Shown: piece by piece, positions 54,204 through 61,838 of the stretch
Position numbering within the stretch: the stretch's first letter is position 1
Layout: each line of letters starts with the position of its first letter
Source: Verrucomicrobiia bacterium
Lineage (GTDB): Bacteria > Verrucomicrobiota > Verrucomicrobiia > Limisphaerales > DASXHY01
DNA: 64,000 nucleotides
Direction of reading: 5' to 3'
NCBI GenBank assembly: GCA_035629175.1
Contig: DASPIL010000098.1
Span: 1-64,000, forward strand
The notes under the pieces: generated by a model
What the model was told of the DNA's origin: nothing
Seen by the model: only the letters and a program-made list of their open reading frames with translations
Database searches by the model: none
Program-made: the position numbers and the translations under genes

Positions 54204-55388
54204 TTACGCGATTGCCTCCATGCCTGGTCCGGGAAGAAGCTGCTGTGTAATTTTCTGTAGATGCTTCGATTGAACACCCAGATAATCCACGATATCGGCG
54301 CTGCTCACGGCATTGCGCTGGTACCCTTCCAACACCAATGACGTGAACGGCCTTCCGATTGCCGAAACGACCCTCACCTCGATTGGCGGTCCGCCTTCGC
54401 CTTGCTGTGGTGAATACCACGATTGCTTCTGCCAACCGCGCCGCTTTTGGCGATAGACCGATGGGGCAACACGATGCAACGCCACCAAGCGCCGCAGGAT
54501 TGCTTCCGGGCTGGCTTTGATCCGGTTCGCAAAACGTTTCAGCGCCGACTCATCGCCCATCATGGCGGCAGGATTATTGGCCGCTTCCGCTAGGAATTCC
54601 TTTTTGGGCATGAGGACCGCGGCGGCAAATCGGTTTCCGACCCGCTCCAAAATTTGATCTTCCGGAAGTTTCTGCCCTTCCAGTTTGCTGGTTCGATGCC
54701 CGCCGTTGTTCAGCAGGATGTGAATGAACTCGTGCAGCAGCGTGAAAATGCGCCCGTGCGGTGCATCAGCATTGTTCAGGACGATGACGGGCAGCGGCCC
54801 ATCGGGCATGCTGATGCCGCGCATTTCGTCCACGCTGATCATTCCGGTTTGGAACACAAGCACGCCCTGCCGTTCGATTGCGCTTCGCCACGCATCCAAC
54901 GCAGCATAGGGCCCATTCCAGGATAATTGTTTGGCCCAGGAAATCCCCAACAACTCACGAACACGTTGCGCCACCGCTTCCTCGTCTTCGTCGGGATGAA
55001 CCACCGCGGTCGTGTGCGGGATGTCTTCCTGCAACCGTTCGTATAATTCGCGCGCAATCTCGCGGCGAAACAAAGCCGTGCGCAAGGCCAAACGCAATTC
55101 TGGCGTCTCTTTCTGCGGCAATAGGCCTGGAAGCCGGCGGAATTCCCGCTGCGCATCGAAATCTTTGGGCGGCTCGGACAGAAAGAAAACCGCCAAGGGC
55201 CTTTTGTAGATTTCTCCCAGCTTCCGAAGCTGGGGAATCGAAGGCTGGCTTTCACCCGCTTCCCACGCGCGTAGAGTTTCCACCCCGATGTCAGCCTTGG
55301 TCGCCGCGTCTTCGATGGCAAAACCGGCGCGTTCCCTCGCCCAAACGAGGAGGGCCGGCTTGACCAATGCTGGAATGCTTCGCGGCAC
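54204..55388 (-). CDS. XRE regulator with ImmA/IrrE metallopeptidase domain, probable antitoxin
   Basis: A 394-residue protein. The N terminus holds an XRE-type helix-turn-helix (TKADIGVETLRAWEAGESQP, about residues 30-50). It is followed by an ImmA/IrrE zinc-peptidase domain with LLHEFIHIL (HExxH around residue 217) and the downstream NRFAAAVLMPKKEF stretch. It begins at GTG 55388 after a 90-base gap, the largest in the operon, which contains an inverted repeat. That gap and the DNA-binding domain suggest an autoregulated promoter for this gene and DUF4411. Peptidase activity is inferred from the motif only. Confidence 0.88.
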   Translation of the reverse strand: MPRSIPALVKPALLVWARERAGFAIEDAATKADIGVETLRAWEAGESQPSIPQLRKLGEIYKRPLAVFFLSEPPKDFDAQREFRRLPGLLPQKETPELRLALRTALFRREIARELYERLQEDIPHTTAVVHPDEDEEAVAQRVRELLGISWAKQLSWNGPYAALDAWRSAIERQGVLVFQTGMISVDEMRGISMPDGPLPVIVLNNADAPHGRIFTLLHEFIHILLNNGGHRTSKLEGQKLPEDQILERVGNRFAAAVLMPKKEFLAEAANNPAAMMGDESALKRFANRIKASPEAILRRLVALHRVAPSVYRQKRRGWQKQSWYSPQQGEGGPPIEVRVVSAIGRPFTSLVLEGYQRNAVSSADIVDYLGVQSKHLQKITQQLLPGPGMEAIA

Positions 55389-55422
55389 GAATGAATTTAA
55401 GCTGTTATCCCCGGTTTAGGCA

Positions 55423-55466
55423 ATTCCGTTGGAAGGCACGCGGTGCCCCAGGTGTTCTAACGGAAT
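55423..55466. promoter_or_regulatory. Nested inverted repeat, candidate operator upstream of the XRE-ImmA gene
   Basis: ATTCCGTT (55423-55430) and AACGGAAT (55459-55466) are perfect inverted repeats enclosing a second dyad GGCAC/GTGCC (55435-55447). It lies about 35 bases upstream of the GTG start, where autoregulating XRE antitoxins normally bind. A terminator role for the upstream DUF4268 gene is possible but there is no T run. Confidence 0.5.
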
Positions 55467-55478
55467 CATTTTTCTGGA

Positions 55479-56450
55479 TCAATCATTCCTAAGATTCTTA
55501 ACAATTGGAGCAAATACTCGTTGCATCGTCTCAAGTTTCTGCCGCAGCCAATCGAACTGTTCCGACCATAATCTTTCGTTAAGAAAGTCTGCATCCTGAC
55601 GCACTGCCAGCCGACATGCTTTTTTTCCTTCGATGTTGCGCCAGCGCAAGGCAAACCCAAGGTCGCTCTCAATCTGGGATTTGCGTTTTTCAAGTGCTGC
55701 GAAATCCTGTTTTGCCGTGTTTCCTTCCAAATATAGCTCAGCTCGAATTTCGGGACCTAGTCCGCCCGGCTCAGAGTTTACCGTCGATATGATGGATGTG
55801 AGATGCAATCCCGCACGACCCAGCGCGTGATTCATCCAGTGCTGTGGAAATGGTTTCTGGCACTTCACTGAACTCTGTCTCTTCTCCATGTAATCCTTGA
55901 ATGCGGTCCAGAACCTTAATTGGAACTGATTATGTGCAGACATCTCGCCTTGCGCCGCCTGCTGCACCGACCGCGTCCAGTCGTTGGGTTTGCTGACAAT
56001 GTTAAACTTCGGAGCGATCGGCGAATCTCCGATTCGCCACAATTCTACTTCCAAGCCGAAGAAGGTGATCTTCTCATCAGTGCGTTCGTTTAACCAATCC
56101 AATGCCGCCCGATGTTCCTCCGTGAACCGTTCTGCCACCCAAACAATAGTCACGGCTTCCAGCCCCGCGGCGTATGTGAGCAACTGGCCTAAATGACAGT
56201 GATCGGTGCGCTCCAGTTGATTCTCGATCAATACCCAGGCATCGGATGCCGTGTCTTTGCAGAGAATGTCGGCGCGAAATGGCCCCACTTCCTTTTCCTG
56301 TGCCTCACATTCCAGTTCGATGCCGATGGTTTCGCCGAGCAGCTTAAGGTTCTCAGGCTCGGCCAGCCAGGGTGTGAATTGGCCGGATTCCGAAAGCCAC
56401 ACCTCCCGGAGATCAATCTTCTGTAAACGACCTAGACTTTTAGTGTTCAT
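55479..56450 (-). CDS. DUF4268 protein with PD-(D/E)XK-like domain
   Basis: A 323-residue protein. The N-terminal half has a nuclease-like pattern: Glu in IGIELECEAQEKEV, Asp in GPFRADILCKD, and a Glu-x-Gln in WVLIENQLERTDHCHLGQLL, followed by LTYAAGLEAVTIVWVAERF. The C-terminal half is DUF4268 (FWTAFKDYMEKR, LGFALRWRNIEGKKACRLAV). Related proteins are frequent in defence islands and may cleave or bind phage DNA; activity is untested. Its ATG overlaps the upstream stop (ATGA), so it pairs with the unknown 56447 gene. Confidence 0.78.
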   Translation of the reverse strand: MNTKSLGRLQKIDLREVWLSESGQFTPWLAEPENLKLLGETIGIELECEAQEKEVGPFRADILCKDTASDAWVLIENQLERTDHCHLGQLLTYAAGLEAVTIVWVAERFTEEHRAALDWLNERTDEKITFFGLEVELWRIGDSPIAPKFNIVSKPNDWTRSVQQAAQGEMSAHNQFQLRFWTAFKDYMEKRQSSVKCQKPFPQHWMNHALGRAGLHLTSIISTVNSEPGGLGPEIRAELYLEGNTAKQDFAALEKRKSQIESDLGFALRWRNIEGKKACRLAVRQDADFLNERLWSEQFDWLRQKLETMQRVFAPIVKNLRND

Positions 56451-57379
56451 GAATCTGGCTCTTCGGTTTCAGACGCCCGTGCCACGTACGCGACCACAGC
56501 AGTCGTAATGGCCAGAATCATCTGCGATTCGAGCTGGTCGTAATGCGGGTTGGGAGAGTGGTGCGGCGGATTCGAAGCGTCCTTTATTGCGCCAAGGGTG
56601 CTGTTCAGCCAATCGTATGTCGCCTTTCCCATCTTCTTCTCCCAACTTTTCTTCAGGACAGGAATTTTACGGGATTCGGTGTGACTTGGATCAACAGAGA
56701 CAAGATCAAAAAACTTTTCCAAGGCCATCCGGCATTTCCCGACGGCATCGTCATAATAGCCGAGACGATGCTTCTCCTCTGCCTGCTTTAATGATTGAAA
56801 GGAGTGATCGAGAGCCTGGCAGGATTCCAACGGAACCGCCGGAAACTCTACGATATGAATTTTGCCGTATCCGATCCCAGGCAGGACATGCTCGATCCAA
56901 TCTGATTGTGAGATTTCAATTCCTTCCTGCAGTCTGGCCAGAAAAAGATTTTCGAGTTCCCATGCCGCCTCACTTGCCACAATTACAGGACGATGTTCGT
57001 CGATATGTAGGTCAATCCAGAGGTCCAGTTTTACCGAGCCTCCTTCTCGATACTGCTCCAAAGCGTAAATTTGCTGAACGTCTAAACCGAAATCCAACGT
57101 CAGATGGGTCGAAACTCTACCATCTTCAGGCTTCATCAAACGGTTAACATATTCAGTCCTTGCCTCGGCGATTCTCGTTGTTTTTGGAAATCGAAGCTGC
57201 GCTTCAGCCGTTCGGAAGACATAACGCTTGTGTGAATCGCGTTGAAACGAAATTGACAGTGGAACCTGCCAGTAAAGGGACGCGCAGCCTGGATTGCCAG
57301 ATCCCCACAGATTGGAGGTACTCTTATCCAGTTCGATCAACATTCCAGTTGGACCGCCGCGGAATTGTGGATGGCTCAT
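56447..57379 (-). CDS. Unknown cargo protein paired with DUF4268
   Basis: A 310-residue protein I do not recognise. The first two thirds look beta-rich (FGLDVQQIYALEQYREGG, KLDLWIDLHIDEHRPVIVA). The last third is helical and contains HRLGYYDDAVGKCRMALEKF, reminiscent of HEPN-like or abortive-infection helical domains, though no clear RNase motif is seen. The ATG at 57379 lies one base after the stop of an hsdR remnant; an earlier in-frame start at 57403 falls inside that remnant. It is coupled to the DUF4268 gene by ATGA. Confidence 0.65.
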   Translation of the reverse strand: MSHPQFRGGPTGMLIELDKSTSNLWGSGNPGCASLYWQVPLSISFQRDSHKRYVFRTAEAQLRFPKTTRIAEARTEYVNRLMKPEDGRVSTHLTLDFGLDVQQIYALEQYREGGSVKLDLWIDLHIDEHRPVIVASEAAWELENLFLARLQEGIEISQSDWIEHVLPGIGYGKIHIVEFPAVPLESCQALDHSFQSLKQAEEKHRLGYYDDAVGKCRMALEKFFDLVSVDPSHTESRKIPVLKKSWEKKMGKATYDWLNSTLGAIKDASNPPHHSPNPHYDQLESQMILAITTAVVAYVARASETEEPDS

Positions 57380-57380
57380 G

Positions 57381-57608
57381 TTATTGTTCGAATCCGAGCA
57401 CAACCGGAAACGCCGCCAGCGGGATTTTCGGGTTCAAAGCCGCCAGCTTGGATTGCAGCCGTTCGAAAAGAAAAACCTGCTTGTAGTCCGTGCGCTCCGC
57501 CGCTGCTTCGCCCGGCGCGATGGTCAGGCCGGACAAAACCTCATAGCCCAGTCCAGTGAGCCAGTCGCGGGTGGCTTGTTCGACGATGGTTTCCGTCAGT
57601 TTAGTCAT
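57381..57608 (-). pseudogene. hsdR 5' head remnant
   Basis: A 75-codon frame. Residues 1 to about 62 match an HsdR N terminus (YEVLSGLTIAPGEAAAERTD, YKQVFLFERLQSKLAALNPK). This is close to the remnant at 52953 and more distant from the intact HsdR. After NPKIP the match breaks into an unrelated 12-residue tail and a TAA. The ATG directly follows the TAA of the AAA-DUF4435 gene, and its own stop is one base before the next ATG, so it is precisely fitted between two genes. Confidence 0.85.
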
Positions 57609-59213
57609 TTAGATGGCGGGCTTTGGAACTACTGTTTGCAAAGCTTCAATGAATTCTTGTGCGTTCTCGCTCCGAAGCCATCGCATAATCTGGTCAGAAT
57701 ATTTGAGCGCGAAGACTGCGCCTGCTTCTGAGGCCAAACCTTTAATTTTGTAATAGCGGAGAGCCGCGCTGAAATCATTGTCTGTACTCACACGGCCAAT
57801 CTCGGTTTCCCACCTTTTGTAAATCTCGGTTGGATTGATGGCGGCGCATGCGCTCGTAAAAGCAGTTGCTAACGCTTCTGCCCCATCCTCACCTTTACCA
57901 ATGCGCCGGAGCTTCATCTCCATTTCTTGTCGGGTTAAGTTTGAAATGACTTGGACACTGTTTCTTTTCAGTGATTCCAGCACACGGGATTTAACCTGTG
58001 CCGCTGTCTCGTCTGGGTTTCGACCAAGCTTAGTCGCGGCAAGCCTTAGAACAGGCTCAACGAGAAACAGGTTTTCGACGAGCGCGACAGGAAGCACCGC
58101 TACACCGAGCTTATTAAGCATCTGGATGTCAGCCTCCGAACGACCATCATTATCAACTAGGCCGCCGCAAGTATTGTGATGCAGTTCCGCCATTGCAGCA
58201 AAACTCCGCGTTGAGTGTATGACAACCTCGCACGAGCCGCATGGCACAACTGTGTATTGAGGAAAGACTTTGCCGTAGATGAAGTAGTCCAGGTTGTCAC
58301 GCTCTCCTTCAACGAAAAGAACTGGGCGGCGGCTTCCCATTACTTCCAGAAGCATCGATTCGGGAAACGCGTCTGTTTCAGGGACTTCTTCCCAATCCCA
58401 TTTGTCATTTGTGTATTCACGCAGCCAAACTTTTGTTGCGTCTTTTCGTGACGCGGCGAAGCCAAGATCGTGAGTGATGTAAACAAATGTGCAATCCGCT
58501 CTGGCAACCTCGACAGCGTCCCAAAGCCGCGATTGAATCGCTCGGTGAAGGTGCAACTCCGGCTCATCTACAATAAAGACACCATTCTTCGGCGCGCTTA
58601 AAGCCTCGCCAATTAAATGAAAAATTCCCCGTTCCCCGTCGCTCATTTCCTTGGCGTGATAGGATTTGGAGTCTTTCCGGTTTCGTGCTTCGATTCGGGT
58701 GCCAGTAATAATCAACTCGCGCGAAGGCAGGATTGTCTCCCAGATCTTTTTTACCACATCCAACCTCGTCACTGGAGGAGCAACATATTGGTTTTCCGCC
58801 TGCATCGTGACGCGATATTTGTCGCTGACCGTAAAACTTTCGGAAACCATGAGCGTAACCAAAGGTTCGAAGTCGGCGAGTAAAGCCGTCGCTGGTTTGT
58901 TTTGCCATCTGGTGTGGAGGCGATGATGCGCGAAGTCCGTAATGGAGTGATGGCCCGAAAACAACCTGAGTTCTGCTTCCTGATAATCTCTAGGCTGGAC
59001 TCGCTCAGGAAAAACCAGAGATCGATGTGCCCCGACGCGGTGATGCAATTTCGCATCTCTGGAATCGAGCCAAGCTCCAAAACGTGTTTTACCAGACCCA
59101 TTCGCTCCAACAACGACGAGCACACGGTCTTTTAGAGGTAGGATGTGCCCGTTCGGATGCTTGACCGTTGGTGGCATGGGAACATAGCGAATGGAAGGGT
59201 TGTTCATACTCAT
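57609..59213 (-). CDS. AAA ATPase fused to DUF4435/TOPRIM nuclease (PARIS AriA-AriB-like)
   Basis: A 534-residue protein. The N-terminal ABC-type ATPase has Walker A GANGSGKT (about 36-43), a signature-like MSDGERG (about 190), Walker B VFIVDEPELHLH (about 208-219) and an H-loop TFVYITHDLGF. The C-terminal half fits DUF4435, a TOPRIM-like fold: VLFVEGERDNLDYFIYG (catalytic Glu in VEG, about 300), VVPCGSCEVV, and GLVDNDGRSEADIQMLNKLG with Asp residues. PARIS uses an AriA ATPase and an AriB DUF4435 effector that is released when anti-restriction proteins are sensed; some versions are single fused genes. OLD-family nucleases are the alternative. Its ATG overlaps the upstream stop (TAATG). Confidence 0.75.
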   Translation of the reverse strand: MSMNNPSIRYVPMPPTVKHPNGHILPLKDRVLVVVGANGSGKTRFGAWLDSRDAKLHHRVGAHRSLVFPERVQPRDYQEAELRLFSGHHSITDFAHHRLHTRWQNKPATALLADFEPLVTLMVSESFTVSDKYRVTMQAENQYVAPPVTRLDVVKKIWETILPSRELIITGTRIEARNRKDSKSYHAKEMSDGERGIFHLIGEALSAPKNGVFIVDEPELHLHRAIQSRLWDAVEVARADCTFVYITHDLGFAASRKDATKVWLREYTNDKWDWEEVPETDAFPESMLLEVMGSRRPVLFVEGERDNLDYFIYGKVFPQYTVVPCGSCEVVIHSTRSFAAMAELHHNTCGGLVDNDGRSEADIQMLNKLGVAVLPVALVENLFLVEPVLRLAATKLGRNPDETAAQVKSRVLESLKRNSVQVISNLTRQEMEMKLRRIGKGEDGAEALATAFTSACAAINPTEIYKRWETEIGRVSTDNDFSAALRYYKIKGLASEAGAVFALKYSDQIMRWLRSENAQEFIEALQTVVPKPAI

Positions 59214-59653
59214 TATGAAAGGTCTTCGATGATGGTCTTGATCCGGTTTTCCCGGAACAGATTCCAAACTCCTTTGTGTTTCATCTTATGGCCCTTTCCG
59301 TTGCAAACCGGCACGCTGCCAAACATTTCACAGAACTTTACCAACAAGGCGCGCTCCAATCGAAACCACGTCCGCACGTGCTTACGTCCCTTGCAGCTGA
59401 CAATCGCGACGGTAAAACTTTTTACGCCGTGAAGATTGAGAATCTTATTTGCTCGGTATGCGACACTTGAAGCGATTCGTGAGAGCCCCTTCTTGGTCGT
59501 TCCGATATAGGCAATCTTTGAACGTTCGCTTCCATATTTGAGCTTCTTGTTTGCTTTGATCACATAAACCAACCGTTCCTTCCCGAGACTCAAACGCGTC
59601 ACGTGCATTGCATCTTCCGTGGGAAGCGAAACATTGAGGCGGCGTGCAGACAT
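59213..59653 (-). CDS. Putative GIY-YIG-like nuclease-fold protein
   Basis: A 146-residue basic protein. RLVYVIKANKKLKYG with IAYIGTTKKGLSRI fits the spaced strands of a GIY-YIG domain (VYVI then AYIG in place of GIY and YIG), followed by an Arg-rich helix and a Glu in FRLERALLVKF. The GKGHKMKH motif near the C terminus may hold the Asn/His position. The match is by pattern only. It is coupled at both ends: TGATG with the hsdS-tail mini-ORF upstream and TAATG with the AAA-DUF4435 gene downstream. Confidence 0.55.
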   Translation of the reverse strand: MSARRLNVSLPTEDAMHVTRLSLGKERLVYVIKANKKLKYGSERSKIAYIGTTKKGLSRIASSVAYRANKILNLHGVKSFTVAIVSCKGRKHVRTWFRLERALLVKFCEMFGSVPVCNGKGHKMKHKGVWNLFRENRIKTIIEDLS

Positions 59654-59772
59654 CAGTTGAAGGGTTTATTTGTTGGCACGCGCAACTCGCCCGAGAGCGG
59701 CTTGGGCAGCAGCGCGTCGCGCAGTGCAACGAGGGTTGCGGGAAATGTTGCAATCTGATTAAAACTGCTCAT
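59653..59772 (-). pseudogene. hsdS 3' tail remnant forming a 39-codon mini-ORF
   Basis: The frame has a 12-residue unrelated start, then [19 protein letters not shown], the HsdS C-terminal tail, then TNKPFN. About 66 bases align with the end of intact hsdS, with a few mismatches. The ATG overlaps the SLATT stop (ATGA), and its TGA overlaps the next ATG (TGATG), so it acts as a translational bridge whatever its product does. Confidence 0.85.
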
Positions 59773-60371
59773 GGAGTCACGACTGGCGTTCGAAGCCAAC
59801 AGATAACGAGGAGAACAATCACCGCTGCGACAATAACTCCAACACTCAATGTGAAGCTGAGGGGAAGTTTGTCCCGAAAGAACTTAAAATGCTTTTGTTC
59901 GTTAATCCAGTCAATCTGGTGTTCCCAAAAGAATTTGTAGTGAGCGAACCAACCGCTGAAAAGAATCTGATCGCTGATTCCGGTTTTACCGTATTCCTCT
60001 TCGAGTGCCGCCAACTGCCGCTCCAATTCGGGCAAATCTGCATCTTTGGCTGCTTTGACATTGAAGTAGAGCGCCTTCAGTTTGTTAAAAAGTTGAGTCA
60101 GCTTCTGGCCAACCTCCGCATACTCCGCCTTTTTGTGGTCGTATAGCGCAATGCTGATTCCCAAAACACCCAGCACGATGAACGCCGCTGAAAAAACCTT
60201 CGTTGCTAGCCAATCAACGAAAAGCGAAAAAATGCCGATTGCAGTTGAAGCAAAGCCAATGACTGCTGGCACTTTGTCTGTAATGTCGTATGTGGCAAAA
60301 TGTTTCTTCGCACCGAACCCAACATTGTAAGCGGTGTCAGCGATATGCTTCAACAAATCTGGCTTTGTCAT
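59769..60371 (-). CDS. SLATT-domain two-TM effector of a CBASS-like pair
   Basis: A 200-residue membrane protein of the SLATT family (SMODS and SLOG-associating). Family sequence includes DTAYNVGFGAKKHFATYDI, an N-terminal pair of transmembrane helices (about residues 38-58 and 60-77), then LTQLFNKLKALYFNVK, ILFSGWFAHYKFFWEHQIDW, and a third hydrophobic helix near 170-192. SLATT proteins are proposed pore-formers triggered by nucleotide signals, killing infected cells. The ATG overlaps the CD-NTase stop (ATGA), the expected order for an enzyme-effector pair. Base composition is visibly more AT-rich than the hsd genes. Confidence 0.88.
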   Translation of the reverse strand: MTKPDLLKHIADTAYNVGFGAKKHFATYDITDKVPAVIGFASTAIGIFSLFVDWLATKVFSAAFIVLGVLGISIALYDHKKAEYAEVGQKLTQLFNKLKALYFNVKAAKDADLPELERQLAALEEEYGKTGISDQILFSGWFAHYKFFWEHQIDWINEQKHFKFFRDKLPLSFTLSVGVIVAAVIVLLVICWLRTPVVTP

Positions 60372-61675
60372 GTGTTAGTAGTAATTGGGACGTGTATGCG
60401 ATCCTTCGCAACAACGACTCCGTTTTTGATGGCGTAACATTCAACGACATGATCACCCTTAAAGTTTGTCGTTTCGGTTTTTTGTTGATGGCCCTTGTCA
60501 TCAACAATTTCGCCTCGAATGCAGTCTCTTTTTTGTGCCTCTTCGCCTCGATTGAGCACTTTCCATTTAAGCTCATAAGGTGGAGGCACAGTGTTTTGGA
60601 CAACACTGAAATTCAGATCCTTGTTCGCCAGCAATGGAATATGATACGCAATCATTTCTCGAAGCCGACGCTCAAGAAATCCCCTTTGTTTCACATCACA
60701 GTCAAGTTTCAGCGTGTAGCGAATGTCGACGGGAAAAAGGTCTTCAATGAATTCCTCAGTATTTCGCCAGGTGGCGGATGCCATTGCCGTTTTGGCCTCC
60801 TCAACTGCCTCGGCAGCAGCCGGGAACTGCCGCCCATAGACTTTTTTCCACTTTTCATTAACATTTTTCTGTTTCTTGTCCTGCGCTTCAATCGCTGCAA
60901 GGCAGAGGCGATGCGCCTTTCTTGCCTTTCGTTGAAACTTCTTCCTGACCTTTACATGCTGGCCACTGCCCGGCGCTGCGTAACGATCCTGTTCCGGCTG
61001 CTCACCCAAATACTTAAAAAAATCTCGGCTAAGCAAGTCGTAGTAAAGGTAGCTGCGACCGTCGTAATCTTTTGTGCTTTCCAGAAAATTGTAGGCTAGT
61101 GTATCGATTAAAAGGCCGCTCATTCCCAAGCCGTGTTTATTCTTCCATGCTCGCGCCATTTTGCAGAGCCGCTTCAAATTCAAATTCTTGGCGTTATCCA
61201 GCTTGGTAACGGCCTCCATTTCTTCGCGCGGCTTGGTTATTTTCCAACTACCTTCGTCTTTCGTGTCCGGATATTTATAGCTTCCGTCGTCCTGTTCAAA
61301 CACCGGCTGAATTTCGACATGGAAGTCTGCGTATGTAACCGTCACGACCAAGCGGTCCACACGAACATCTGTTGCGGGATACCGGGTGACTACCGCAGCT
61401 TTTACGTCCTGCAAAAGCTTTAGCTGCCGCCCGTCCTTGTAAGTGTTCCACTCTCCTTTCGGCATGATGTAAAGCATGTCCAAGTCAGAGATGCCATCAA
61501 TACCTGTATTCCTTCCGAATGAACCAACTTGAAGGACGTTCGCTGTTTTGGATTCCGTGTCTCGGAACTTTTTATTGAGCGCGGCTGTTAGCTCGCCGTA
61601 GCGAAGACTGATCGTCTCCGTGTTCTGGATTACGAGGTTGCCGAGAAAAACACTAAACATGTCAGCTACGGACAT
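60368..61675 (-). CDS. CD-NTase (SMODS-type) with AGS-C sensor domain
   Basis: A 435-residue nucleotidyltransferase of the cGAS/DncV-like superfamily. The active site is VGSFGRNTGIDGISDLDML (GS at 51-52, metal-binding DLD at 64-66), with a third acidic residue probably in FHVEIQPVF. The C terminus (about 320-430) matches the AGS-C sensor domain seen in CBASS operons: PPPYELKWKVLNRGEEAQKR, then DHVVECYAIKNGVVVAKDRI. It should synthesise a cyclic or linear oligonucleotide signal upon phage infection and activate the SLATT effector downstream. The start at ATG 61675 overlaps an hsdS-tail mini-ORF by 14 bases. No ubiquitin-like (Cap2/Cap3) or HORMA accessory gene is present. Confidence 0.88.
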   Translation of the reverse strand: MSVADMFSVFLGNLVIQNTETISLRYGELTAALNKKFRDTESKTANVLQVGSFGRNTGIDGISDLDMLYIMPKGEWNTYKDGRQLKLLQDVKAAVVTRYPATDVRVDRLVVTVTYADFHVEIQPVFEQDDGSYKYPDTKDEGSWKITKPREEMEAVTKLDNAKNLNLKRLCKMARAWKNKHGLGMSGLLIDTLAYNFLESTKDYDGRSYLYYDLLSRDFFKYLGEQPEQDRYAAPGSGQHVKVRKKFQRKARKAHRLCLAAIEAQDKKQKNVNEKWKKVYGRQFPAAAEAVEEAKTAMASATWRNTEEFIEDLFPVDIRYTLKLDCDVKQRGFLERRLREMIAYHIPLLANKDLNFSVVQNTVPPPYELKWKVLNRGEEAQKRDCIRGEIVDDKGHQQKTETTNFKGDHVVECYAIKNGVVVAKDRIHVPITTNT

Positions 61676-61838
61676 AACCCTCCTTCGTTTCGCGCGCCCG
61701 CAACTCGCCTGAGAGCAGCTTGGGCAGCAGCGCGTCCCGCAGCGTGGCGATGGCCAACGGGAGCAGCCCGTCATCAACGCAACGCGCTCCGCCATTATCG
61801 ACGGCACATTTGTAAACGTAAATGCGGTGCTCCCTCAT
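61662..61838 (-). pseudogene. Chimeric mini-ORF: unknown 30-residue start plus hsdS 3' tail
   Basis: A 58-codon frame with a GGAGG ribosome-binding site seven bases before its ATG. The start MREHRIYVYKCAVDNGGARC is unrelated to HsdS and loosely recalls Nmad2-like nucleotide-modification domains, a weak impression. From residue 31 it becomes [17 protein letters not shown], the HsdS tail, then RETKEGYVRS. It appears to be a gene whose body was replaced by an hsdS end. The ATG overlaps the stop of the tail remnant upstream, and its end overlaps the CD-NTase start. Confidence 0.75.

Noticed and set aside
53303-55388. A complete HipBA system using the XRE-ImmA protein as HipB for the HipA-like kinase
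   Set aside because: The XRE protein is paired with DUF4411 and carries a peptidase domain; three genes and an hsd remnant separate it from the kinase.
60290-61099. A 269-codon plus-strand frame with hydrophobic stretches opposite the CD-NTase and SLATT genes
   Set aside because: The hydrophobicity comes from AT-rich antisense codons; the minus-strand nucleotidyltransferase motifs are unambiguous.
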